A stretch of 64,000 nt of DNA from Chlorokybus atmophyticus (lineage: Eukaryota; Streptophyta; Chlorokybophyceae; Chlorokybales; Chlorokybaceae): the NCBI GenBank assembly GCA_009103225.1, contig RHPI01002823.1:384989-448988 (forward strand). Direction: 5' to 3'. The notes under the pieces were generated by a model that was not told the origin of the DNA, made no database searches, and saw only the letters and a list, made by a program, of their open reading frames with translations. The number at the start of each line of letters is the position of its first letter. Position 1 is the stretch's first letter. The position numbers and the translations under genes were made by a program. Positions 43,473-54,253 of this stretch are shown here, piece by piece.

Positions 43473-43486
43473 GTGGGCCCATAACC
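43473..43486 (-). other. Primer binding site of copia family 2
   Basis: Directly inside the 5' LTR the minus strand reads GGTTATGGGCCCAC. This is the exact complement of GTGGGCCCATAACC, the anticodon arm of plant-type initiator tRNA-Met. A site complementary to the anticodon arm and not the 3' end implies a half-tRNA primer, as known for Drosophila copia. The same site lies at 38993-39006. Confidence 0.85.
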
Positions 43487-43910
43487 TGTTGAAGGACTAG
43501 CATGCACATGTAGCTAAGGCAAGCATGGATGCACAGAGACAGAGCTACCGCCACCAGAGCATACACAAGTCACATCACATTCATCTATTACAAGTTGTCC
43601 GCTAGTTCTTATACCAGCCAGTTACACACACGTCTACGTTTGCAAGCACTGCGTAGGCTATACTCAGCCTTTTGACGCGCTCTAAGCTGCGTTGTCTTTC
43701 TTACAACCAGAGCTTTTCAACAAGCTCTTACACGCCTAATATGAGTAAGTATACGCGGAGATACGAAGCAGTTAGTAAGGCTCCAGTCTTGAGTCCGGAG
43801 TCTGGTCCGACGATGCCATCTTGCTAAGTCCGGACCTAGTGCTCGTCCTTACGACCTTCTACTCCTGTGTGGAGGGTCGATGCTGATTGTATGTAGGAAT
43901 ACTCTCAACA
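43487..43910 (-). mobile_element. Copia family 2, element C: 5' LTR
   Basis: 424 bp, TGTTGAAGG ... CTCTCAACA, followed on the right by the target duplication GAGAG (43911-43915) and gypsy sequence. Confidence 0.92.
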
Positions 43911-44253
43911 GAGAGTCGGTACTGTCGTCAAAACACCGGTTTGGTGTCCACCAACTCGATGTCCATCTGGTAAACTGAGCAAACCTCCAGGTTCCTTACG
44001 TTGAAACTAAACTGAGTTCTCTTCTTGTTGAGGAGAGCCTTCAGTTGTTCTCGCGTCTGGCCTGTAGCCAGCGGTCCAATGGCATGGGAGCAAGAGGTGG
44101 CGTTGGCAACCACTAGGATGTCCTCGACAGTGACTGCTGCCTGCTCCTCCGTATGGACGATTTCGAGGGCGGTGTGTGCCGCTTTGGTCTCTGCACGCGA
44201 TCGGCCCACCCCCCTGCCAGGTGTTCGAGCTCCAAGAAGGACACATGGCGGTC
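43911..44253 (-). pseudogene. Gypsy element: region between methyltransferase and RT
   Basis: The frame reading ALEIVHTEEQAAVTVEDILV, TREQLKALLNKKRTQFSFNV and VYQMDIELVDTKPVF is the usual lead-in to a Ty3/gypsy RT. A TGA (CGA in the expected reading) follows, then RQYRLS up to the GAGAG site. Dropping the copia insertion and one GAGAG gives SKLKEDLVKQRCKALLDASL, which continues at 34692 in the same frame. It is shifted by one frame relative to the methyltransferase. Confidence 0.8.
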
Positions 44254-45231
44254 TTAGAGAGCAAAGCACATTTCTAACAACCATAACATGCTGTTCCGAT
44301 CCATGGCGCGTCCAAATAATTGGCATTGCTGATTGTCGGTCAGCGTGGAATCTGTGATTCTGCTTGGAGAGAATCCCATGGCGCGTTCGCGCTCACGTGC
44401 GTTGGGTTCCTCCAGCTGGCCTGTGCTAGAATCCAACACCATGCCTGCGCCGTGGTTGCGGAAGGCGTACGATCCTGGGTAGGACACCAGCGTGGGGAGC
44501 GCACGAGGTGGTTGCCCAGGCTGGTTGCACTTGTAGAAGTGGTGGTGATCGCGTTGGGTGACTAGTTGTGCTCTTTAACCAGGGTCCAGGATAGCATCGA
44601 CTGTCAAATTGCGTGGACGACTGCTGTGCAAATATTCAGCAGCAAAGAGATTTTTGATTGTTGCCAGGTTGGTCCACTTGGCGCGGACACGATGAGCACG
44701 GGAGCCATGCCGCGCTGCATTAATTTTGAGAGGATGCCCCAGTAAGGAACACACCTGTCGGAAGTTGTTGGCCACGTGATGGCGCTTATCGACCTCGGAG
44801 TGCACATTCTCGATGATGTATCCTGGAGGCCTGAACAGCAGGTTGCTCTGCAGAATTTTGATGACACGCATCCGTTTTCAGAACAATTGCGAGCGAGGGT
44901 CAACGAGTCCTTTGCCGCTGCCTGCTCTGGAGTGTTCTTAACACTCCCATCCTGCTATCAGCAGGTTTATGTTGCCCACTACTAGGAGGTGATCCGCAAT
45001 GATTAAACGGATGTCCTGTGGTAATGCCTTCAGGCTGCCTTGCAGTGCCGATACCGGCAATCGCTGCGGGTAGCCTTTGTGTAGGTGGCGCAGGTGGTGG
45101 CCCAAGGCAATATGTGCGTGTAGATCAGGGTCGCAGTAGAAGTACTTGGTAACCGTCGCGCCGGTGTTGAGGACAGCACCGAGGCCACTACCTATTCCTC
45201 CGAATAATTCCAACATGGTGATGCCTTGTTG
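44254..45231 (-). pseudogene. DNA cytosine-5 methyltransferase domain of the gypsy element
   Basis: A single frame (with the protease) carries all main C5-MTase landmarks. Motif I is MLELFGGIGSGLGAVLNTGA (45216 down), followed by YFYCDPDLHAHIALGHHL (motif II). Motif IV is LLIAGWEC with the catalytic Cys at 44941-44943, then a stop and EHSRAGSGKGLVDPRSQLF. Motif VI is PPGYIIENVHSEVDK (ENV at 44803-44811). Motif VIII is INAARHGSRAHRVRAKWTNL. Then LPTLVSYPGSYAFRNHGAGM, motif IX EEPNARERERAMGF and motif X CQLFGRAMDRNSMLWLL. The domain would transfer a methyl group from S-adenosylmethionine to cytosine C5 in DNA. Three in-frame stops (TAA 44938-44940, a TGA near 44873-44875, a TAA near 44575) each replace a codon one transition away (CAA, TGG, CAA), so this copy is dead. 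Length about 326 codons. Retrotransposon-borne DNMTs are known from a charophyte and dinoflagellates. Confidence 0.85.
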
Positions 45232-45605
45232 TCGCGGAAACACGTGAAACTCCACTACGCCAGTGGCCACCTGGTGTTGTTCCTGGACAGCAGCTTGGTC
45301 CTTGTAGAGAGGGAACCGTGAAGTGAGCCGCGGTCTGGTCAGTAGCAGATGGGCGACCACCTGTGCGCGCCAGCGGCATTCCGCTGGTTGCTGGTGGGCC
45401 ACTTCCTCAGTGGCATTTTTCTGAGACTCGTCGTATGGGATTGGAGAGTCTTGGTTTGCGTCGTGGGTGACCACCGCAAATGATCTGTCAGTGGTTGTCG
45501 AGCCCGACCTGTGGGTGGCTGTTGCAGCTGACTTGTCAGTGGTTGCCGACAACGACCTGTAGGTGGTTGTTGCAGCTGACCTTTGGTGGGAGCGAGTGCA
45601 AGCCA
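45232..45605 (-). pseudogene. Gypsy element: linker between protease and methyltransferase
   Basis: About 125 codons in the same frame as protease and methyltransferase. They include a degenerate 16-residue repeat (SAATTTYRSLSATTDK, SAATATHRSGSTTTDR) and then RPRLTSRFPLYKDQAAVQEQ. It is probably a flexible spacer. Confidence 0.6.
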
Positions 45606-45996
45606 CCAACTCGAGAGGCAGATATCCTTGAACCTCTCCGTCCTCCTCATCCCAATGAAGACAAAACCAGGCCTTCTCTGTCCAGCAGTCTAGCCCCATG
45701 CCAACAAGGAAGTGGAAGTCCTGTTCCAACAGCAGGTCGAAGGATCCTGCGTCGGTGACTACACAAATCTGTATGACCTCGGTGATGTGGAACGGGTCCA
45801 CTCCTGTCTAGCGAATGCAGAGGACTTGCTTGGTGATGCCGATCACCTTGTCACGGCTGCCGGTTGCGGTGTCGAGCACGTATGGGCACGGCATCAGCTC
45901 AGCGCTGGTGATGCCAAATGCACGTGCGAGGTAACGTTTGATGATGACAAGCTGGGCTCCAGAGTCCAGCATTACCCGCTTGGGTGCTTGCCCATT
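45606..45996 (-). pseudogene. Gypsy element: retropepsin-type aspartic protease
   Basis: The active-site segment KRVMLDSGAQLVIIKRYLA (DSG near 45966) is followed by YVLDTATGSRDKVIGIT, a TAG (for CAG) at 45808, and then VTDAGSFDLLLEQDFHFLVG with LDCWTEKAWFCLHW. This is the normal two-lobe pattern of LTR-element proteases, which cleave the polyprotein. It lies upstream of the methyltransferase in one frame. Confidence 0.8.
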
Positions 45997-48179
45997 GATC
46001 GTGACATGCTTGCCTTGGTTGGCGGTCATAGCCGCGTTGGCGTGGATGCGCAGCCGATTGAATTGTCGGTAGCGGGTGCATGGGGTGTCTCCTGCTGCAG
46101 TCTCCTCCGATGGTGTCAAGCGCAGTGGGGCAAGCGCCTCTCGACCAGCTGGGTATTGAGCACCTCTTTGACCGCGGCCTGGCCCGAACCGTCCTTGTCT
46201 TGGCTGTTGATGAACATGCTGTGGCCTGGGTGCTGGCGGTGCTGCTTGTAGTTGTCCTGGTTGCGGTGCCGGGGGATTGCGTCTCTGTGTGGCCGGGGTC
46301 ATTCCTGGCGGCGTGGCCAGTGGCTGCTGGGGAATCCCTGAAGGACCGGGTGTTTGTGGGCCCGCCTCCCGTGCGGCCTGTTCTTCCACATAAGTCCAGC
46401 GTACGGCATGAGCTGCCTCCCTAACCAATGTACCTTCCCATGTGGCTCTTGGGTTGTTGATCACATCACTCCACCGACGAGTCTGAGGCATGGGCTCGAA
46501 ATACACTGCGCGAAGGAGCCTCGCTCTTATGTCGTAGGTGATGGTGGGAACCCTTAGAATCCCTGTGTAGGAATCCCATCTGCCATTGACCACTACCACC
46601 TCCAACACCGTTGTTGCTCGCGCCCGCACAGTGAGGAAAATCTCTGGCTGTTGAACATGCTGCTGTAGGCAGCTGAGATACGTCTGCGTTGCCGCGCTGC
46701 TTCCACCCCTGGCAACCTCAATATGGCCTCTTGTACTCCTTCTAAGGTGTTGGTGGATGTTGAGGCAACCTTGTCATAGGCTTGCCGTAGTGACAGCAGG
46801 AAGGCGTCCACTCAGAGCCATCTGGTGCTGAAGGCGAGCAGGGGGATTGCGGGGTAATTGGTGACTAGCCAAGTCAGCAGTCTTGCTCGAGCTGCGTTAC
46901 CACCTCCTCGCATCCCCAGCATCCGCCTCAGGCCGATGCCTGTGCAGCATGGTTGCTTGTTGCAACAGGGCAGTACGTAGTTGCTGTTCCCCAATTGAAC
47001 CTGTTTCATCTCGTTGTGTCCACCCTTGCGCTGTGAGGTAGCCTCTCCCTAAATTACGTTGATTTTCAGGCAAGTCTTACAACAAGGCGGGTAGCAGCGG
47101 GGCGATCACCCCCGTGGTTCATTGGGCCAGCGCCCTCGTCTGGTCACCATTGGGCCCACCAACGAGAGGTGTTGTACTGGATGATGGGCCAGCGGCTGTT
47201 GGCTGAAGAAGGCCAGCGCGAGCGCATCGGCAAGGGCGTGCGCTCTTGCGTCGATGGCCGCCGCTTGATCTTGTCGCCAGATGAATGCCTGTTCCAGCGC
47301 GGTGTAGCGCTCATGACGTCGAACGGTATGGAGGGACCTCAGTGCTTCATTGTCACCCAGAGGCATGTCGGTTGTATCAGTGATGTGCTGCTGTACGTTG
47401 GGTTGCCGGTCCCTATACGTGTCAAGTGGGCTGGGATCAAAGGGTTCGTGACGGACTGGTGTGGGTTGGCGTGGCGCCGTCTGCATATCGTTATGCAGAG
47501 TTTAGAACAACTGCAGTGTCAGCTCCAATACGACAGGCGTTCTGATAACGAAGACACGGTCTCGCATAGGAGGTGCCGTGCCGGCGAGAATTTTATCCTC
47601 CAGTTGTCGCTGAGTCTGGTCTGGCAGCGTGTGATATTCAGGCAGTAGGAAGACTCGATCACTGCGTTCAATGCGTGTTGTGCACTCCCCTCCTCGCCCC
47701 AAAGCAATGGTAGTGGGATCTGCCCCATGCATAATGGTCTCCCCGGCACGCTCAGCTTGCCGACCTCGCTGGACAGCCTGAGTGACGTCAAGGGCGGGCA
47801 ATGTAGTTGAGCGTGTTGCTGCAGCGATAGCAGGCTCGATAATAGCACTGTCGGTGGTGGCGCGAGTGCCGCTCAATGGCGCGAGAGTGGTCTCAACGCC
47901 TGCTGGCACAGGGAGTGATGTTGGAGTGGGATCGGTGTGATCTACGCCTGCAGAGTCGGTAACGGCAGTGGTGGCTGTTGTCTGCGTGCTCACCAGTGTG
48001 GGCGCGACGGTGCTCACTGGTAGACCAGTTTTTGGTGAGATTGGAACAGTCCCTGCTAGCGTCGACGAAGTTGACGTCGTAGCCGGTGTGACCGTCTCGG
48101 CTGGTGTAGTGCCACTGGTGGCTTCAGAGGAGGTGGCTGCTGACGATGTTGCGGCTTTCCCTCAGACTCGCCGGGATGG
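45997..48179 (-). pseudogene. Gypsy element: gag-to-protease region
   Basis: A chain of open stretches, mostly in one frame with a few stops: a Thr/Ala-rich part (TSSAATSSEATSGTTPAETV; about 48150-47700), QTQRQLEDKILAGTAPPMRD, then ALEQAFIWRQDQAAAIDARA, then a Pro/Gln-rich spacer (46370-46150) before the protease. No domain is recognised. Continuity and composition indicate polyprotein spacer, possibly part of capsid. Opposite-strand frames here are shadows. Confidence 0.5.
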
Positions 48180-49342
48180 TTAAATACGCGACGGAGTGCT
48201 GGTGTCTCTCGTGCGCTTTGGAGCCATCAGAGCCCACCGGGCAAAGTAACAGGCGCGGTAGTCCTGCTCCTTGTCTTCCTCCCAGCGTGCCATTCGTGCC
48301 ATGAGGGCAGCCATATGGTCATCAGCTAGCGGTTTAGCTGGAGCCTTGGCGGCAACAGCAGCAGCGCGCGGACTTCCTTGCAGTCCCTTACGTTGAGGAG
48401 GGCAATTCCTCCCCTTGTAGCCTTGCTTTTCCTTGCGAGCGTTGAAGTAGTTGTTAGTGTAGTTATGGCCTCCGGTGTGATTGTTGTTGTAGCCACCAGC
48501 GTTGTTGCCGTTGTGGCCTCCAGTGTTGTTGCTGTTGTAGCCACCAAAGTTGTTGCCGTTGTAACCACCAGAGTTGTTGCCGTTGTGGCCTCCAGTGTTG
48601 TTGCTGTTGTAGTTGTTGACGGGTCTCAACTCGGGGAACTTGAGCCAGCAGACGGACTCCAAGTGGCCTGTCTTGTGATAATAGTCGCAGGCAGAGTTGA
48701 GTACTCTTTGGTGCACCCCTTTTGGTAGTGCCCATGCCGTCCACAGTGATAACACAGCACAGGGGCAGACAGAGCAGTATGCGCTGACCGTTTCCCTTTG
48801 TCGCGTGCTGGTGGAGCGTCGCAGCCACATTCGCGGCGCGGAGGCTCGATAGTTGGGCTGGCTACAGGCCGTGAGGCGCTGCGGTTGGTATCCAGCAATG
48901 CCTTCTCATACACCAAGCGCTTATGGATGGCTTGTGCAGTCTCAAAAGCTTCCTTGAGCGTGTAGCCAAGGGGCCTGCTGTAGTTCACGGTCAGGCGCGT
49001 CGACTCGCTCAGGGTGGCATCCAAGTCGTTGACATATACCACTGCGGCCGCCTCATTGCTGACGATCTTGTAGTCAGTGTTCTTCAACAGCCCTTCCAGT
49101 TTGAAGTACAGGCGTGGGGGGTCCTCATTGGGCTTGCGCCGGAACCGCCTCAACTCCTCCACTTTACTAGTGGTCTGCAGTGGGAAGGTGCGACGAAGTG
49201 CAGCGTATAGATCCTTGAGTGGAGAGTCAGAGATGGCAGCACCTACAGTGATGGCTGGTGCGTGCAGTGCAACTGACCCAAAGGTGAAAGCACTGCCTCC
49301 CGCACGAGAGCCAGGTGTTGCCATAGGTAGGGGCGTGCCCAC
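48180..49342 (-). pseudogene. Gypsy element: gag capsid and two zinc knuckles
   Basis: The capsid-like part reads LKDLYAALRRTFPLQTTSKV, EELRRFRRKPNEDPPRLYFK, TLKEAFETAQAIHKRLVYEK. It is followed by a CCHC knuckle CYHCGRHGHYQKGC and, after a one-frame shift near 48680, a second knuckle-like CDYYHKTGHLESVC. Next come tandem 8-residue repeats and a basic tail. Nucleocapsid function is inferred from the knuckles. Confidence 0.8.
48468..48615 (-). repeat. 24-bp coding minisatellite in gag
   Basis: Five to six units encode GG(H/Y)NGNN plus one variable residue: TGGHNGNN, SGGYNGNN, FGGYNSNN, TGGHNGNN, AGGYNNNH. The period is 24 bp, directly after the second zinc knuckle. Confidence 0.85.
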
Positions 49343-49349
49343 CTCAACG

Positions 49350-50024
49350 GCTGCAATTCATTGTTCCTCAAGGATGGCAGCAAAACGATCCAGAATCCGG
49401 GCCCGTCGCGCGGCCATCTTGATCTCGATCTCTACAGGGGTCAGGTTGACAATCACCAACTCCGGTTCCTCCTCCTCTGCTCTGTCAATGGCTGCCGCTA
49501 TGGACAACCCGGTAACCGCAGTGGGGGTGGCAGGTGAAAAGACGGCTACTGGACTGTGCAGTGATGCATGTGCTATGGTACTGGCGAGCTCGCCATAACC
49601 ATTAACTCGATGCAGTTCAGCAACATACTTCTAGACATCATGTGCTTCATGGTCTAGATACTGAGCAGCAATGTGAAAAGAGATCTCATCTGACGTCTTT
49701 GTTCTTCAGAGCCTGATGTCGCATCTTGGAGTGGAACTTAATGATGGATCCGTCCAGAGAGGTAGTGCCAGCACGTCTGGAGAAGCGCAGAAACGTGGTT
49801 GAGCTGGAAGACTCCATCTCATAGTCGTCACTGTCGGACGAGAGTGGGGAAGCTCGATGTAGTGGAGTGGACAGGAACGGAGTGAAGTCGGAGACAGCAC
49901 GTGAGCCCTTGCTGCTACGATTGTTGCTCCCGTCGCTGGTCCGCTCGTAGGTGAGGTTGGAGGTTGGGCTCCAACTGCTGAGGTCACCCTCGTCTATTGG
50001 AGAGAACGGGGTGGGCCTGCTCAT
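49350..50024 (-). pseudogene. Gypsy element: gag N-terminus
   Basis: ATG at 50024 opens MSRPTPFSPIDEGDLSSWSP, a Ser-rich region (DSDDYEMESSSSTTFLRFSR) and IKFHSKMRHQALKNKDV. A +1 shift continues as DEISFHIAAQYLDHEAHDV, a TAG, KYVAELHRVNGYGELASTIA, and LVIVNLTPVEIEIKMAARRA before another break. This is the farthest upstream coding sequence of the element. The 5' LTR should lie to the right but I could not define it. Confidence 0.6.
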
Positions 50025-51467
50025 ACAGCTAGTCCAGAGGTGAAAGTGTATGCAGGGTTGAGTGTTTGTGCTCTATCGCCTGTCTCGATGCCGCTATCAC
50101 TCACCACACTAGTGGTTATGTGCGCACTATGTAATGACAGTGATAACGAATGCCCAGGGATGTGTCCCCAAATATAGACTGCACTTATTTGATGCAGAAT
50201 GCCACACACTCACTTGAGCAAAGAGGGTGACATTGTGAGTCAACAAGCTACTACTATAGGTACGGATGTTTACACAGTTCTTTGCATGAGCGGAAAATGT
50301 GTTCCGCTGTTAAGTGAGGTGAATGAGCAAGCAACACGTGGATACTATGCCCTGACTGATGCCCACAAACACACTGCAACCAGGCACACCAGGCTCACAG
50401 CGATAACAAGCAAGATGCACACGAGCATGCACAGGCTCTCACACAGTAAGGGGGTTCTTGGTAACCGGGATGGCGTGTTCGTAGTTCAAGTCGTTTCACA
50501 AGCTCTTAGCTTTCTCACTCACAGTGTCACCAGCTGATCCGGTGAAAACTGAGACTACTTATACAAGTTAAATCATGACTGTCTAGAATATAAGCTAACG
50601 GTCATATCGAGGCTGTTTCCACAGCGATTGTCACTCGATATAGAACACAACTTATAATTGAACTCACAACTGAACAGCTACGCGCGGTGCTTTTGGGCTA
50701 TGGTCGTGGGCTACCCTGAAGTCATGACCTAGCTACTGTCAGGGACGCGCGCGCGTTAATATGTCGGTAGGCCGGGCGCCGATTTTGATGTAGACATGCC
50801 CGATGAAGGCTGGTATGTGTGGGCACCAGGCATGACATCTTCCACAATTGCTGTGCAGAAGCTGGCGTTTACGGAGGCAGTCTCACCCTTGCTGGGCCAT
50901 ACATATTGCTGCGCCGCCACTATTGCGGGCAGATCAACCCACATGCACAAGGCCGGGGGCATGCAACCCAAAGCATTGCAAACACTTGAGATAACAAGCC
51001 GCCATCAATTTCTGTGGAACAAGACAGTGAATTCACCGTGAGGGTGGATATCAAGCACTATCCGCACAATAGCTATTAGCACGACAACAGTGTCGCAACA
51101 GCGTTACACAAACAGTACCTTCACAATGCTGCCATAGCAACATAATTTCATAGTTTTCAGACATGTGCACATGATGTTAAGCATGCACTGTCGCGTCATC
51201 AGAAAAATGTGGGCTCCAGTATCAATTTGAGTACACAAAGCATGAGTTGAACAATTGTGAGTGGACGGGAATCGTTGTAATGTTGCTTCGCAAAAATGGA
51301 CCACAACAAGATAACAACGATTTTTGAACGCTACTGCTTGATAATTGCTGACAAATTGTTATTAACAGCTTGTCCATTTTTAAGGTGTGCGTGGGGTGCC
51401 TGGTTGTCAGCTGTTGAGCGGGCTCTCCCCCTCATCCCTTGTGGGGTGTGGTCACCAACACGTTATT

Positions 51468-51523
<56 letters not shown>

Positions 51524-51524
51524 N

Positions 51525-51560
<36 letters not shown>

Positions 51561-53186
51561 CGTGGGCGTGTCTGGGGCTGGAGCTATGTGGAGAGGCTAG
51601 TGGTCATCCTCTCCTTTCTTGGTGCGCTACTGTAACTTCCCCTGCACCATGATGCTGGAGTGACTTCCTCTGTCAGTCCCTAAGGATTGTGCATAAGTTT
51701 GCCAAGCCCCAACCAGCGAGTAACATCGTAGTCATACAATGGCTTGAAATAAGTGTTCATATTGTGTCGCAATGTAGTGTGTAATACATATCAACATGTG
51801 CAAAGCACGAAGGACTTGCATGAATTATACACTGCTTGCCCTGGATGATCGCATGAACGGTTGCAAGTCAGCGGCTAGCTAAAAGCGCTCAAGCTATTTA
51901 GATGAGCAGCTCGCTACCCTATAATATATAATAATACAGCATATAAACGGCATATTGTGGAGTATAACCCATCTCTCAAGACTTTGTATATATGCGTAAC
52001 CGTGATGCCGAGCTGTGAGTGTGTGTAAGATGGTAACTGAAAATTGCACAATGGCGGTACATGCTGGACTGGAAGGACCATGCATAGAAGCATAGAAGAC
52101 GCATGGTATGTCAGTGTAGAGGCCCGTCCCTGTTGGCCATACATATGTGACATTCGCAAACATGAGGCAAGCAGCATCATGTTCGGTCTTGATGGATATT
52201 GACGCTGTCGATGATGTGCAGGTAAACCGTAAATGCATGCATACATGTAAAGAATGGTATGGCTGTACATCTAGCGTTTGTGCTGGCAGTTCAGCCCTAT
52301 AGTCATGCGTTGGCGTGAGGTAAATGTTTGTTGTATAGCGTGGCAAAGTGGTGTGTAAAGCATGCCATGCTTTGCACACCGCACTATGCAACATGTGCGA
52401 AGCAGCAGCTGCATGCTACACTCCTTGCATGGCATGCATTACCGAGTGGCCATTTGCGCCGCGAATTGTTTGCCTGGCGTTGTCAGCGCAAAACCGTCGA
52501 CGTCGTCCCTGAACTCGCCTTTCTGCGGCCCCGCAGTGGTTTTGTATCGACGTCGATTGTCGGCCCAACAACAGCTGCTGTACCATGCGTAACACATTTG
52601 ACTGGCGAACCGATCGACTGGTCAATATGGCCGGCAACCCACACGACCACCATCGTTGCACCGGTCTGTCAGACTCATGCAACTGATACCGTTCGATTGC
52701 CTATCGTGACGTCGGCATGGCGTCAGCAGCCCGCCCTCTGAATCAGCGGCTCTGCATAGATCTGTCCCATGCGAGATTTGGAGCTATCCGGCTACAAGCA
52801 AGGATATTCATTAGATTCACACCCCACACTGTGGCGCCTGCAATATCCGCGTCGCTGACGGCAAGTCGCAGCCAGTCAGTCAGTCAGTCAGTCAGACAGT
52901 CGACTGCCGACTGTGATCGGACCGTTTACCCATCACAATCTACCCGTTGGCAGCTGGGGAGTGAGGTTGGATTCGACCGTTGCTCGGTTTGCTGGCCGCG
53001 TCACGGGCACTCACCTCCGACTCTGACCGAACTGAGCGGGACACCACTGAGCAGAGGCCGTGGGGCCTACTACTACTTGTAGTGCCAAATAGCGAGGGAG
53101 TGCGCAAGTTGGTGTCTAGTGTTGTAACCTGCAGCGCGTCGAAGGTTGAAGCCGTAGTGAAGGCGGCGTGTGTTGCGTGTGTTGCC
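50025..53186. other. Non-coding stretch upstream of the four-TM gene
   Basis: It presumably contains the gypsy 5' end, but no LTR was recognised by matching to the 3' side. The repeat copy at 51385-51720 is listed separately. A CAGT tetranucleotide run (CAGTCAGTCAGTCAGTCAG) lies at 52874-52893. ORFs at 50796-51041 and 52328-52741 show no domain. 53000-53186 is the probable 5' UTR/promoter region of the next gene. Confidence 0.4.
51385..51720 (+). repeat. Dispersed repeat, copy 2, with a (GT)n array
   Basis: The counterpart of 1512-1768. The (GT)n microsatellite (about 51469-51559, with an N at 51524) occupies the place of a shorter CA/GT-rich stretch in copy 1, so the array grew inside the element. 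Confidence 0.7.

Positions 53187-54253
<1,067 letters not shown>

Noticed and set aside
44320-44565. Plus-strand ORFs across the methyltransferase region
   Set aside because: The minus-strand frame has ordered C5-MTase motifs; plus frames have none.
47169-47648. 159-codon plus-strand ORF
   Set aside because: Lies opposite the gypsy polyprotein frame and has no recognisable domain; a shadow.
50756-50971. Minus-strand ORF with aromatic residues (VAAQQYVWPSKGE)
   Set aside because: No family recognised and no splice context; kept out for lack of support.
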